Below, one piece after another: positions 33,791 through 41,788 of a stretch of DNA of 57,929 nt. The notes beneath the pieces are model-generated. The model ran no database searches, was not told the origin of the DNA, and saw only the letters and a list, made by a program, of their open reading frames with translations. The translations under genes were made by a program, and so were the position numbers. Origin of the DNA: Bacillus sp. ISL-37 (GTDB lineage Bacteria; Bacillota; Bacilli; Bacillales; Cytobacillaceae); the NCBI RefSeq assembly GCF_018613315.1, contig NZ_JAGGQL010000035.1, positions 1 to 57,929 on the forward strand, read 5' to 3'. Positions within the stretch are counted from its first letter, which is position 1; each line of letters begins with the position of its first letter.

Positions 33791-35266
33791 TTAAGTATTA
33801 ATAGGGTTTGTCGCTTCAGGCACTACAACCGCCTCAACACCTTCTTCGATGCTCCAATCTCGGCCAACTGTGATACCGAGGTACTTTTCATCGCTTGGAT
33901 CCTCGATTTCAGCTTGCCTGTATTTTTCGAACCACCAGTATTTAGCAAGTACATAGTAGGCAATACCGCCGACGGCAAAGCCGACCAGGAACGAGTAGGA
34001 TGGCATCATATAAGCGGCTGCTCCGCCTAAGATCCATGCGATCAATCCTGCCATATTAAATCCATTCAAATATCTGAATTGCCCATGTTCTTCATACAAG
34101 TCCTGGACATTTACACGCCTTTTGCGAAGAACATAATAATCCGTGAACAAGATGCCGACGATGGCGGATAAAATTCCGCCAATGATAAGCAATGCAGGAA
34201 TGATAATCCCGAACAGGCTCCAAGGCTGTACAACGATTCCGACGACACCGGCCATGATAACACCCACCCAGAAAGGAACCTTGGGCCCGCCAACATTGGA
34301 GAAGATGGTTGCAGCCGGGATGACATTGGCAGAAGTATTTGTGGACCATTGAGCCAGCACGATCATTAACAAAAGCACACCTAAAATAAATCCGCTTGCT
34401 GCCTGCTGAAGGCCAACAACAGGATCATAATTCAAGACAGCCACATAAGAAACAGCACCTATAATGACCATGAATGTATTGACAATCGGCATCGCAATAA
34501 TGCTGCCTGCAATCTGCGCTTTATTGCGCTTGAGCCAACTCCGCTCGTGTTTCGGTGCTTTAAAATATCTTGATAACGATGGCATATCAGCAGCCAGCGT
34601 GGCCCAGAAACCCATATTCGCCATGACGACAACCATGAATGCAGTGAACGCTGCTCCGCCAGTTACTGGACTTTCCACCCAAACCCAGATATCCCTGCCC
34701 TCTGCCAACGCTTTATCCGACAGAGACACATACATCCAAGAAGAAATGATGATGATGATTGGAGCAGCCAGATCAGCAAAGCGCTCAACCGCCTTGATTC
34801 CAAGAGCGGTATTCACAAGCTGTACAGTGGCGAATAAAACAAAGCAGATGAACCAGTTGTCAAAGCCGTACAATAAATTTAGGATGCCATTGATGGCAGT
34901 TGCACCAAAGTAGGTGTTAATCCCAAACCAGCAGGATGCGGTAATTCCGCGCACCAGTGAAGGGATATGAGTCCCGAACGTTCCGAACGGTGCCCGCATA
35001 TAGACCGGGAAAGAGAGTCCATGTTCTACTCCGATATCACCAATAATCGTCATGAATATCCCGATAGCGACGGAACCGACAAGAGTAGCGACAATCACCC
35101 AGCCTAAAGGCAAACTTTGAATCCCAGATCCCCCAATTGCAAATGCAGCCAGGACAACGGCCATTCCGACCCAAATGACTGCAAAACCGAATGCACTGAT
35201 CTTCCTGTCACCATGTGAAATTGGCAGTAAATCAGGCGATTTCAGGTAACTTCCTTTTTTACTCAT
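33791..35266 (-). CDS. NCS1-family nucleobase/hydantoin permease
   Basis: The 491-residue protein has twelve membrane helices and the NCS1 pattern: N-terminal SPDLLPISHGDRKISAFGFAVIWVGMAV, GVEHGLSFPVYMRAPFGTFGTHIPSLVRGITASCWFGINTYFGATAI (about 79-125, the substrate-site region with conserved Trp and Gly) and NTSANVIPAATIF (about 308-320). The family includes transporters of uracil, cytosine, allantoin and hydantoins (PucI, Mhp1). With the enzymes around it, uracil/thymine or dihydropyrimidine uptake is most likely. ATG follows GGGGGTGTCTGA. Confidence 0.9.
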   Translation of the reverse strand: MSKKGSYLKSPDLLPISHGDRKISAFGFAVIWVGMAVVLAAFAIGGSGIQSLPLGWVIVATLVGSVAIGIFMTIIGDIGVEHGLSFPVYMRAPFGTFGTHIPSLVRGITASCWFGINTYFGATAINGILNLLYGFDNWFICFVLFATVQLVNTALGIKAVERFADLAAPIIIIISSWMYVSLSDKALAEGRDIWVWVESPVTGGAAFTAFMVVVMANMGFWATLAADMPSLSRYFKAPKHERSWLKRNKAQIAGSIIAMPIVNTFMVIIGAVSYVAVLNYDPVVGLQQAASGFILGVLLLMIVLAQWSTNTSANVIPAATIFSNVGGPKVPFWVGVIMAGVVGIVVQPWSLFGIIIPALLIIGGILSAIVGILFTDYYVLRKRRVNVQDLYEEHGQFRYLNGFNMAGLIAWILGGAAAYMMPSYSFLVGFAVGGIAYYVLAKYWWFEKYRQAEIEDPSDEKYLGITVGRDWSIEEGVEAVVVPEATNPINT

Positions 35267-35390
35267 TCAGACACCCCCAAATAAAATAAACTTAATTTTC
35301 TGAATTTAAAAGACAGAAGGAGACAATAGACATTGGCAAGTTCTTAATACTCACCTCCAAAATTCATTTTAAAAATGATCTAGTATCCGG

Positions 35391-35414
35391 CAGCAAGGGG
35401 TGACCCCCTTGCTG
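35391..35414. other. strong hairpin inside the operon between the dihydropyrimidinase and permease genes
   Basis: CAGCAAGGGG and CCCCTTGCTG form a perfect 10-bp stem with a four-base loop. No T-run follows on the minus strand, so it may stabilise or process the mRNA rather than terminate it. The 204-bp gap around it holds no supported gene. Confidence 0.55.
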
Positions 35415-35470
35415 TGGTAATAGGATTCACTGTCTCGAATTCTTGAAATAGTTTGCAGGGTGTCTTGGAA

Positions 35471-36889
35471 CTATAATGTAAGTGATTCCTTTGTCAGTTT
35501 AGCTTTTACCTCGCCATATTTAGCCCGCTTGAGATACTGGCCTGCGCCTGGTTTACCAACAAAGGTTTTATCGCGAATGACAAACTCTCCGCGAGATAAA
35601 ACGGAAACAGGTTCACCAGTGACCTTCATTCCTTCAAACGCACTATAATCAACCGCCATATGGTGGCTCTCTGCAGAAATCGTTCTTTCGACTGTTGGAT
35701 CAAAAATCACAATATCTGCATCGGCACCGACCGCGATTGTCCCCTTCTTCGGATACAGGCCAAATAACTTCGCAGCTCTCGTGGAAGTAACATCGACAAA
35801 TTGATTAAGAGAAATCCTTCCCTTCATCACTCCCTCAGAGAAAAGAATGGACACACGGTCCTCTACAATTGGGCCTCCATTTGGTATTTTGGAGAAATTG
35901 CCTCGACCAAGCTCCTTTTGCCCTTTAAAATCAAACGAACATTGGTCTGAACCCACCGTTTGCAGCTGGCCAGTCTTTAGGGCATTCCACAAGACATCCT
36001 GATTCCATTTTTCACGGAGTGGAGGTGACCAGACATATTTTGCCCCTTCAAATTCCGGCTTTTCCAGGTAAGATTGGTCTAGCACCAGATACTGAGGGCA
36101 GGTTTCACCCCATACATCAATGCCTTTATTTCGGGCTTCAGCAATTTTCCTTGCAGCATCAGCGCAGGATACGTGGACGACATAAAGCTGGGAATTCGCA
36201 AGTCCTGTAAAAGTCGCTGCCCGTTCAGTCGCTTCTCCTTCGATTTCCGCCGGCCTCGTTAAGGCATGATAAATCGGATCCGTATTCCCCTGAGCCAGTG
36301 CCTGCTTTGTCAAATACTCAATGACATCACCGTTTTCCGCATGAACCATGACAAGAGCGCCAAGATCCTTGGCAGCAATCAGTGTTTTGAATAAGGTTTC
36401 ATCATCCGCCTGCAGGACATTTTTATATGCCATAAAGACCTTGAATGATGTAATCCCCTCCTCATCAATAACCGTTGGAAGCTCGTTCAGTACATCATCA
36501 TTGATTTCACCGATCATCAAATGAAAGCCATAGTCGATTACCGACTTTTCCTTCGACTTTGCGTGCCAGGTGTCGATTGCACTTTTCAACGGAGCCCCTT
36601 TATCCGTTAGGCAAAAATCAATAACGGTTGTCGTGCCGCCAAACGCAGCAGCAATCGTTCCTGTTTCAAAATCGTCCTTCGTAACCGTCCCGCCAAATGG
36701 CATTTCAAAATGGGTATGCGGGTCAACGCCACCAGGGAAAAGATAGCAGCCAGTCGCATCCACGACCTCCGCTCCCTGTGCATTAAGGTTATCTCCGATC
36801 ATGCTGATGACACCATTTTCAACCAACACATCTGCATGGAACGTATCCGTTGCCGTTACGATTGTTCCATTTTTTATCACTTTTTTCAT
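35471..36889 (-). CDS. hydA: dihydropyrimidinase (D-hydantoinase)
   Basis: The 472-residue amidohydrolase has the metal motif GGVDPHTHFEMPFGGT (about 53-68), the carbamylated lysine in TSFKVFMAYKN (about 146-156), YVVHVSCADAARKI with a metal His, and SDQCSFDFKGQKELGRGNFSKIPNG (about 316-340), all typical of dihydropyrimidinase. It opens dihydrouracil or dihydrothymine to the N-carbamoyl-beta-amino acid. ATG follows AAAGGAGGAGAATGC. It is third in gene order after preT and preA. Confidence 0.93.
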   Translation of the reverse strand: MKKVIKNGTIVTATDTFHADVLVENGVISMIGDNLNAQGAEVVDATGCYLFPGGVDPHTHFEMPFGGTVTKDDFETGTIAAAFGGTTTVIDFCLTDKGAPLKSAIDTWHAKSKEKSVIDYGFHLMIGEINDDVLNELPTVIDEEGITSFKVFMAYKNVLQADDETLFKTLIAAKDLGALVMVHAENGDVIEYLTKQALAQGNTDPIYHALTRPAEIEGEATERAATFTGLANSQLYVVHVSCADAARKIAEARNKGIDVWGETCPQYLVLDQSYLEKPEFEGAKYVWSPPLREKWNQDVLWNALKTGQLQTVGSDQCSFDFKGQKELGRGNFSKIPNGGPIVEDRVSILFSEGVMKGRISLNQFVDVTSTRAAKLFGLYPKKGTIAVGADADIVIFDPTVERTISAESHHMAVDYSAFEGMKVTGEPVSVLSRGEFVIRDKTFVGKPGAGQYLKRAKYGEVKAKLTKESLTL

Positions 36890-36961
36890 GCATTCTCCTC
36901 CTTTAAAAAAGCTGAAAGTTTGAGTGCTTTAATTTCTTCAATGGCTTCGCGCGCTTTAAAA

Positions 36962-38248
36962 TCACTTAGCAACCGGATCAACTCCGCAAGCCAGGACTCC
37001 AAGCGCTGCCTGGCGTTCATTCCATGTCATCGGCGGCAGCCCGCTCTTGACCTCTACCATATCGATCGCCCCATCAACCGGGCAGACAATTGAGCAGAGA
37101 TTACAGCCCACGCAATCCTCTTCCCTGACCTTCAAATAAGCCTTTCCGCTATCATCCTTCAGCATGTCAATACACTGATGCGAGGTGTCTTCACAGGCAA
37201 TATGGCATTTATTGCAGTTAATGCAAGTGTCATTATTGATCCGGGCCACAATCTTATAGTTGAGATCAAGGTCGCCCCAGTCAGAGTATTTCTGGACAGA
37301 CTTGCCGACCAGCTCCGAAATCGAAGAAATTCTTTTTCCATCGAGATAGTTGTTCAGTCCCTCAATCATATCCTCGACAATCCGGAAACCATGGTGCATC
37401 GCAGCGGTACATACCTGAACGCCTGTTGCGCCCATCAGCATAAATTCAACAGCATTCTGCCAGTTGGAGATGCCGCCAATGCCGGATATCGGCACATTGA
37501 TCCGCGGATTTCTGGCACACTCGCCGACCATATGCAGGGCGATCGGCTTCACCGCAGGACCACAATAACCGCCGTGCGCGCCTTTACCGCCGACATGCGG
37601 CACGGTATCCCAAGTATTGATATCGACCGCAGCCAGACTGTTAATCGTATTGATCATACTGATGGCATCGGCTCCTCCTTGGACCGCTGCCTCAGCTGTC
37701 ACTGTGATATCCGTGATATTCGGAGTCAGCTTCACGATCACCGGAGTCTTGGCGACTTCTTTTACCCAGTAAGTCTGTTTCTGGACAAGTTCAGGCACCT
37801 GCCCAGATGCCGCCCCCATGCCCCGCTCAGCCATACCGTGAGGACAGCCGAAGTTCAGTTCAAGACCATCTACACCAACATCCTCCACTCGCTTCACAAT
37901 CTCATGCCACTTTTCCTGCTTGGGCTCGACCATTAGGGAAGCGATGATCGCATGATTCGGGAACTTTTTCTTTGTTTCATAAATTTCTTTTAAATTTACC
38001 TCGAGCGGCCGGTCTGTGATCAATTCAATATTATTAAATCCAGCCACTTTCTGGCCGTTGAAACTGACTGCTGCAAAACGAGAAGATACATTCAAAATCG
38101 GATCGCCCAGCGTCTTCCAGACAGCGCCGCCCCAGCCAGCTTCAAAGGCACGCTGAACCTGATAGCCCGAGTTCGTTGGCGGAGCAGAAGCTAGCCAAAA
38201 CGGATTGGGTGACTGGATTCCTGCCAAATTGATACGTAAATCTGCCAT
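36962..38248 (-). CDS. preA: NAD-dependent dihydropyrimidine dehydrogenase subunit PreA
   Basis: The 428-residue protein combines an FMN barrel of the dihydroorotate-dehydrogenase type (residues 1 to about 310; LELNFGCPHGMAERGMGAASGQ, VKLTPNITDI, ISGIGGISNWQNAVEFMLMGATGVQV) with a C-terminal two-cluster ferredoxin domain (CINCNKCHIAC and CVGCNLCSIVCPVDGAI). This matches E. coli PreA, which with PreT reduces uracil and thymine using NADH or runs in reverse. ATG follows AAGGGAGGTAAGTGT. The preT stop codon is 21 bases upstream. Confidence 0.95.
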   Translation of the reverse strand: MADLRINLAGIQSPNPFWLASAPPTNSGYQVQRAFEAGWGGAVWKTLGDPILNVSSRFAAVSFNGQKVAGFNNIELITDRPLEVNLKEIYETKKKFPNHAIIASLMVEPKQEKWHEIVKRVEDVGVDGLELNFGCPHGMAERGMGAASGQVPELVQKQTYWVKEVAKTPVIVKLTPNITDITVTAEAAVQGGADAISMINTINSLAAVDINTWDTVPHVGGKGAHGGYCGPAVKPIALHMVGECARNPRINVPISGIGGISNWQNAVEFMLMGATGVQVCTAAMHHGFRIVEDMIEGLNNYLDGKRISSISELVGKSVQKYSDWGDLDLNYKIVARINNDTCINCNKCHIACEDTSHQCIDMLKDDSGKAYLKVREEDCVGCNLCSIVCPVDGAIDMVEVKSGLPPMTWNERQAALGVLACGVDPVAK

Positions 38249-38269
38249 ACACTTACCTCCCTTTGATTG

Positions 38270-39643
38270 TTAAGCTGTTTCCGGAACCGGCTTAGACAGA
38301 AGCTGATGGATCGCATAGGCCGTGTCCTTGCCTTGCTGGGCCGCTGAAACAACCATTGCTTCGCCCTGTCCTTTGCCAAAAATGACGTCACCACAAGCGA
38401 AAACTTTCTGATTCGAGGTCTGATACGTTTCCGGATCAATTTTCACGACACCGCTCCGGTGCTCCAGCCCGAATGCTTCCAGCAATCCAACATATCTTGA
38501 TTGGCCAATCGCCTTGATGACCGCATCAACTTCCAAAAGGAACTCTGAGCCCTCAAGCCGTACCGGACGCCGGCGTCCATCCTCTCCTGGTTCACCGAGC
38601 ACCATCTTCACACACTCAATCGCCCTCACCTTTCCGTTTTCATCCCCAATAATCCTTACAGGTGCAGTCAGCCAGCGGAACTCTACGCCATCCTGCTTGG
38701 CAAACTCATATTCAAAATCATAGGCCGTCATTTCTTCAACTGTACGGCGATAGAGAATCTTAACGTTTTCCGCCCCCAGCCTTACTGAACATGTCGCACC
38801 ATCAATCGCTGTATTTCCAGCTCCGACGACGACGACTTTTTTGCCTAAGAATTGGTTGTCAATCGGTTTCGTTTTTGTCGCTTTGACGAATTCAATCGCA
38901 TCATAAACTCCATCGAGGTCTTCTCCATCGATTCCGAGCTCCGGAACCTTTGACATTCCGACTGCTAAAATGACGATGTCATGCTGCTCCATGATTTCTT
39001 CAACGGAGATATCGACTCCGACTCTTGTATTGGTACAGATTTTAACATCAAGACTCTCAACCTGCTTTACTTCCCAAAAAGAGATGCTCTGTGGAAGCCT
39101 GAATGAAACAATTCCATAAGTGTTCAGTCCGCCTGCTTTGTCCTCCGCTTCAAAAATCGTTACATCGTAACCGAGCAAAGCAAGCTCTCTAGCTGCTGAT
39201 AAACCAGCAGGCCCGCCGCCGACGATTGCGACTGACTTCCCATTCTTATTTCCGGCCTGGAAAAGCACTTGCTCATTTCTGATCGCCCAGTCCGTCGCAT
39301 AACGCTGCAGATCCCCAATCATAATTGGCTTTGTGGAATGGTTCAGCACACATGCACCCTCACATAGTTCTTCAGTAGGACAGACACGCGAGCAGCTTGC
39401 CCCAATCGGATTCGCAGTCATGATCGTTTTCGCAGAGCCCTTCAGGTTTCCAGAAGCAATCTTCTTTATAAAAGTAGGGATATCGATTCCCGTCGGACAT
39501 GCCTTGATGCATGGCGCATCATAGCAGTACAGACAGCGATTCGATTCTTCGTACGCCTCCTGATTCGTCATTCCTGGATGGACTTCCTGAAAGTTCACTT
39601 GTAAATCTTCATATGATATTTTCGAGACATTCCCTTTACTCAT
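38270..39643 (-). CDS. preT: NAD-dependent dihydropyrimidine dehydrogenase subunit PreT
   Basis: The 457-residue protein has an N-terminal Fe-S domain (CLYCYDAPCIKACPTGIDIPTFI and SCSRVCPTEELCEGACV, about 37-101), an FAD-binding GGGPAGLSAARELALLGY (about 141-158) and an NAD(P)-binding VVVGAGNTAIDGATCSVRLGA (about 269-289), the GltD-like arrangement. It passes electrons from NADH to PreA. ATG follows AGGGGGTTGTTTGC. A hairpin lies between it and the upstream nitrilase gene. Confidence 0.94.
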   Translation of the reverse strand: MSKGNVSKISYEDLQVNFQEVHPGMTNQEAYEESNRCLYCYDAPCIKACPTGIDIPTFIKKIASGNLKGSAKTIMTANPIGASCSRVCPTEELCEGACVLNHSTKPIMIGDLQRYATDWAIRNEQVLFQAGNKNGKSVAIVGGGPAGLSAARELALLGYDVTIFEAEDKAGGLNTYGIVSFRLPQSISFWEVKQVESLDVKICTNTRVGVDISVEEIMEQHDIVILAVGMSKVPELGIDGEDLDGVYDAIEFVKATKTKPIDNQFLGKKVVVVGAGNTAIDGATCSVRLGAENVKILYRRTVEEMTAYDFEYEFAKQDGVEFRWLTAPVRIIGDENGKVRAIECVKMVLGEPGEDGRRRPVRLEGSEFLLEVDAVIKAIGQSRYVGLLEAFGLEHRSGVVKIDPETYQTSNQKVFACGDVIFGKGQGEAMVVSAAQQGKDTAYAIHQLLSKPVPETA

Positions 39644-39679
39644 GCAAACAACCCCCTGTTTAAAAAATCGGACAGAAAG

Positions 39680-39710
39680 AGGGCTTTACGTCCTCCTCCT
39701 GTAAAGCCCT
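39680..39710. other. intra-operon hairpin with an AGGAGGAGG loop
   Basis: AGGGCTTTAC and GTAAAGCCCT form a 10-bp stem. On the mRNA (minus) strand the loop reads AGGAGGAGGAC, a Shine-Dalgarno-like sequence with no start codon at working distance. No T-run follows directly. A processing or stabilising element is possible. Confidence 0.5.
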
Positions 39711-39727
39711 TACTGTTGCCACGATAA

Positions 39728-40618
39728 TTATGGTAAAAGTGCAGTCATATCCTCATACGTTTCCGGACGTCTGTCACGATAGAACTGCCACGTATCACGG
39801 ACTTCCCTGATTAATTTCTTATTCATTTCGCCAATGATTACCTCATCCTGATCACGGCTGCCCATAGCGACAAAATTGCCGCGCGGGTCCACTAGATACG
39901 ACTGGCCATAAAACTCACCCATATTCCACGGGCCTTCCATGCCAACACGGTTAATTGCCCCAACATAGTAGCCATTCGCAACAGCATGGGCAGGCTGCTC
40001 TAGCTTCCATAAGTATTCAGATAAACCGGCAACTGTCGCTGACGGGTTCAATACGACCTCCGCACCCTTTAACCCTAGTAATCTAGCACCCTCAGGGAAA
40101 TGGCGGTCATAGCAAATATAGACTCCGACCTTGGCGAAGGCTGTGTCGAATACTGGATATCCGAGATTGCCAGGCTTGAAATAATATTTCTCCCAGAACC
40201 CGCATCCCTGGTCTCCAACACCCACATGCGGGATATGCTGCTTTCGGTATTTTCCTAGATAAGACCCATCCGCATCAATCACCGCAGCAGTATTATAATA
40301 GGTAGCGATCCCTTCCCTCTCATAAATAGGAAGCACAATTACTACTCCTAATTCCTTTGCCAGATCCTGAAACAGCTTAGTCGTCGGTCCGTTAGGAATC
40401 TCCTCTGCAGCGTCATACCATTTTGAATTTTGCTCCGAGCAGAAATACGGCCCATAGAATATCTCCTGCAGACAGATGATCTGGGCTCCTTTATCCTTCG
40501 CTTCCCTGACCAGCTTGATATGCTTCTCGATTGCCTTCTGCTTATGAACCTCCACAGGCTCATGACCATCTACATCATTTGATGCCTGGATTAGCCCAAT
40601 TTTTACAGTGTCCGACAT
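39728..40618 (-). CDS. nitrilase-superfamily beta-ureidopropionase / N-carbamoyl hydrolase
   Basis: The 296-residue protein has the Glu-Lys-Cys triad of nitrilases: QEIFYGPYFC (about 48-57), YLGKYRKQHIPHVG (about 121-134) and GVYICYDRHFPEGARLLG (about 167-184). It is most like beta-ureidopropionase and N-carbamoylputrescine amidase; the pyrimidine operon favours the former, giving beta-alanine (or beta-aminoisobutyrate), CO2 and NH3. It is the first gene of the operon; a -10 element and a perfect cre site lie upstream. ATG follows GAGGGGGAATCGAGA. Confidence 0.9.
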   Translation of the reverse strand: MSDTVKIGLIQASNDVDGHEPVEVHKQKAIEKHIKLVREAKDKGAQIICLQEIFYGPYFCSEQNSKWYDAAEEIPNGPTTKLFQDLAKELGVVIVLPIYEREGIATYYNTAAVIDADGSYLGKYRKQHIPHVGVGDQGCGFWEKYYFKPGNLGYPVFDTAFAKVGVYICYDRHFPEGARLLGLKGAEVVLNPSATVAGLSEYLWKLEQPAHAVANGYYVGAINRVGMEGPWNMGEFYGQSYLVDPRGNFVAMGSRDQDEVIIGEMNKKLIREVRDTWQFYRDRRPETYEDMTALLP

Positions 40619-40664
40619 TCTCGATTCCCCCTCTTATATAGTTAGGTAGTTATATGTCGTTATT

Positions 40665-40678
40665 TGTAAGCGCTTACA
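40665..40678. promoter_or_regulatory. cre site (CcpA operator) upstream of the pyrimidine operon
   Basis: TGTAAGCGCTTACA is a perfect palindrome that satisfies the cre consensus. It lies about 50 bases downstream of the proposed -10 and 47 bases before the nitrilase start codon, a position suited to repression by CcpA-HPr(Ser-P) when preferred sugars are present. Confidence 0.8.
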
Positions 40679-40727
40679 TAATTCCTTAGTAAACGACAAA
40701 TTCCTTGATGACTGGAATGGTTATGTA

Positions 40728-40733
40728 ATTATA
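40728..40733 (-). promoter_or_regulatory. candidate -10 element of the pyrimidine operon
   Basis: TATAAT on the minus strand within TACTATAATT. At 17 bases upstream the sequence is A-rich (AAAATA) and not a good -35, which suggests dependence on an activator such as PucR. Confidence 0.45.
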
Positions 40734-40846
40734 GTACCCTCCTTTTTTATTATTTTTCTGAATAATTAGAAACTTATGTATATTTTACAGTTTCCCTATT
40801 TTGTTTGCACTATACATAATGTTAAAAGATGTACAGCGTGTACTGT

Positions 40847-41005
40847 TCATTTTGTAAGATACATAAAAAAAGTACCAGAAAGATTAAGTATCTCTCTGGT
40901 AACTGAAGACACCGCGTCCGGTTTGAGTAAACCAATACGATCATAAGGATGCTGAGTACGCACATTTACTACAGTCGTCTCCGCAACTTCTCTAACTTTG
41001 TACAT
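40847..41005 (-). pseudogene. truncated MerR/Mta fragment (right copy), 52 residues
   Basis: The frame begins MYKVREVAETTVVNVRTQHP and continues with YDRIGLLKPDAVSS, matching residues 1-34 of the intact Mta-like protein at 20865. It then runs into unrelated codons and stops. It keeps about half the winged helix and none of the dimerisation or drug-binding parts, and has substitutions in the recognition helix. The MerR-type promoter dyad upstream is retained, and an intrinsic terminator lies inside the frame. Confidence 0.75.
40865..40900 (-). terminator. intrinsic terminator inside the truncated mta frame
   Basis: On the minus strand ACCAGAGAGAT and ATCTTTCTGGT pair with one mismatch around ACTTA, followed by ACTTTTTTT. 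It would stop transcripts from the mta promoter before they enter the pyrimidine operon. Confidence 0.7.
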
Positions 41006-41235
41006 ATTTCAATCACCTCACATTAAGATCGTAAACTGTGACGCAGCGTCAGAGTCAATATATTTTTGTCATTCCATTTTCTGAAAATTCATGTATAATA
41101 GAGAAAACTTTTAAGGAGTCATGAAAATGTACACTTTTACCAAAGGTTCTGTCGCCGGTTACAAGAACCAGCCAGTTCCATTTCAGCTTATCAAACAGAA
41201 TAAACAAGCAAGTTCCCTCGTCGTCATGCTACCTG
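40905..41235. repeat. right direct repeat: mta/hydrolase promoter region
   Basis: Direct-oriented copy of 21526-21832, including GTTTGAGTAAACCAATACGA, the TGACGCAGCGTCA dyad and the CTTTTAAGGAG ribosome site of the hydrolase. In this copy the hydrolase is intact and mta is truncated. Confidence 0.85.
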
Positions 41236-41771
41236 GAAGAGGATATACTGTCCAGGGACCTTTATTTCATTATTCTACTGGAGTCTTTTTAAATAAAGGT
41301 TTTGATGTTCTTCATGTTAACTATGATTACAATACTGTTCAGTCGGAATCTTTAACCTTGGAAGAAGAAATACAGCAAATCACCCAAGACGTAAATTCAG
41401 TACTTGACCAAATTCTTATCGACCAGCCATACGAAACTTATACTTTAATCGGAAAATCACTGGGAACGATCGCGCTATCTTCAATAGTAGACCGAATTTC
41501 ATTAAAAAACGCGAAGGTTATCTGGCTTACTCCGCTTCTGCAATTGGATTATGTTATGGATAAGATGCTTTCATCATCACAAAATGGCCTTTGCATCATT
41601 GGTGATGAAGATCCATGTTTTATATCTGAAAAATTTGAGAAACTGAAAGAAAAGGAAAATATGCAGACACTTTTACTGCCTGGAACAGAGCACAGTCTCA
41701 ACTATGCAGATCGGCCAGTTGATTCGATTGATGTATTGAAAAAGGTAATAACTGAAATTAGCAACTTTTAA
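41121..41771 (+). CDS. small alpha/beta hydrolase, divergent partner of mta
   Basis: The 216-residue protein fits the alpha/beta hydrolase fold: SSLVVMLPGRGYTVQGPLF (about 32-50, oxyanion region), nucleophile elbow LIGKSLGT (about 112-119), acid region IIGDEDPCF (about 153-161) and catalytic His in PGTEHSLNY (about 187-195). The usual G-x-S-x-G reads G-K-S-L-G. The substrate is unknown. It is transcribed away from the mta locus with a TATAAT at 41094-41099. A broken copy lies at 21745, so this is the functional half of a split divergon. It starts at ATG following AAGGAGTC. Confidence 0.82.
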   Translation: MKMYTFTKGSVAGYKNQPVPFQLIKQNKQASSLVVMLPGRGYTVQGPLFHYSTGVFLNKGFDVLHVNYDYNTVQSESLTLEEEIQQITQDVNSVLDQILIDQPYETYTLIGKSLGTIALSSIVDRISLKNAKVIWLTPLLQLDYVMDKMLSSSQNGLCIIGDEDPCFISEKFEKLKEKENMQTLLLPGTEHSLNYADRPVDSIDVLKKVITEISNF

Positions 41772-41788
41772 TGTAATGGGGGATAAGC

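Noticed and set aside
37178-37936. 252-codon plus-strand ORF opposite preA
   Set aside because: Antisense shadow of preA; Cys- and His-rich composition arises from the complementary codons and no start signal is present.
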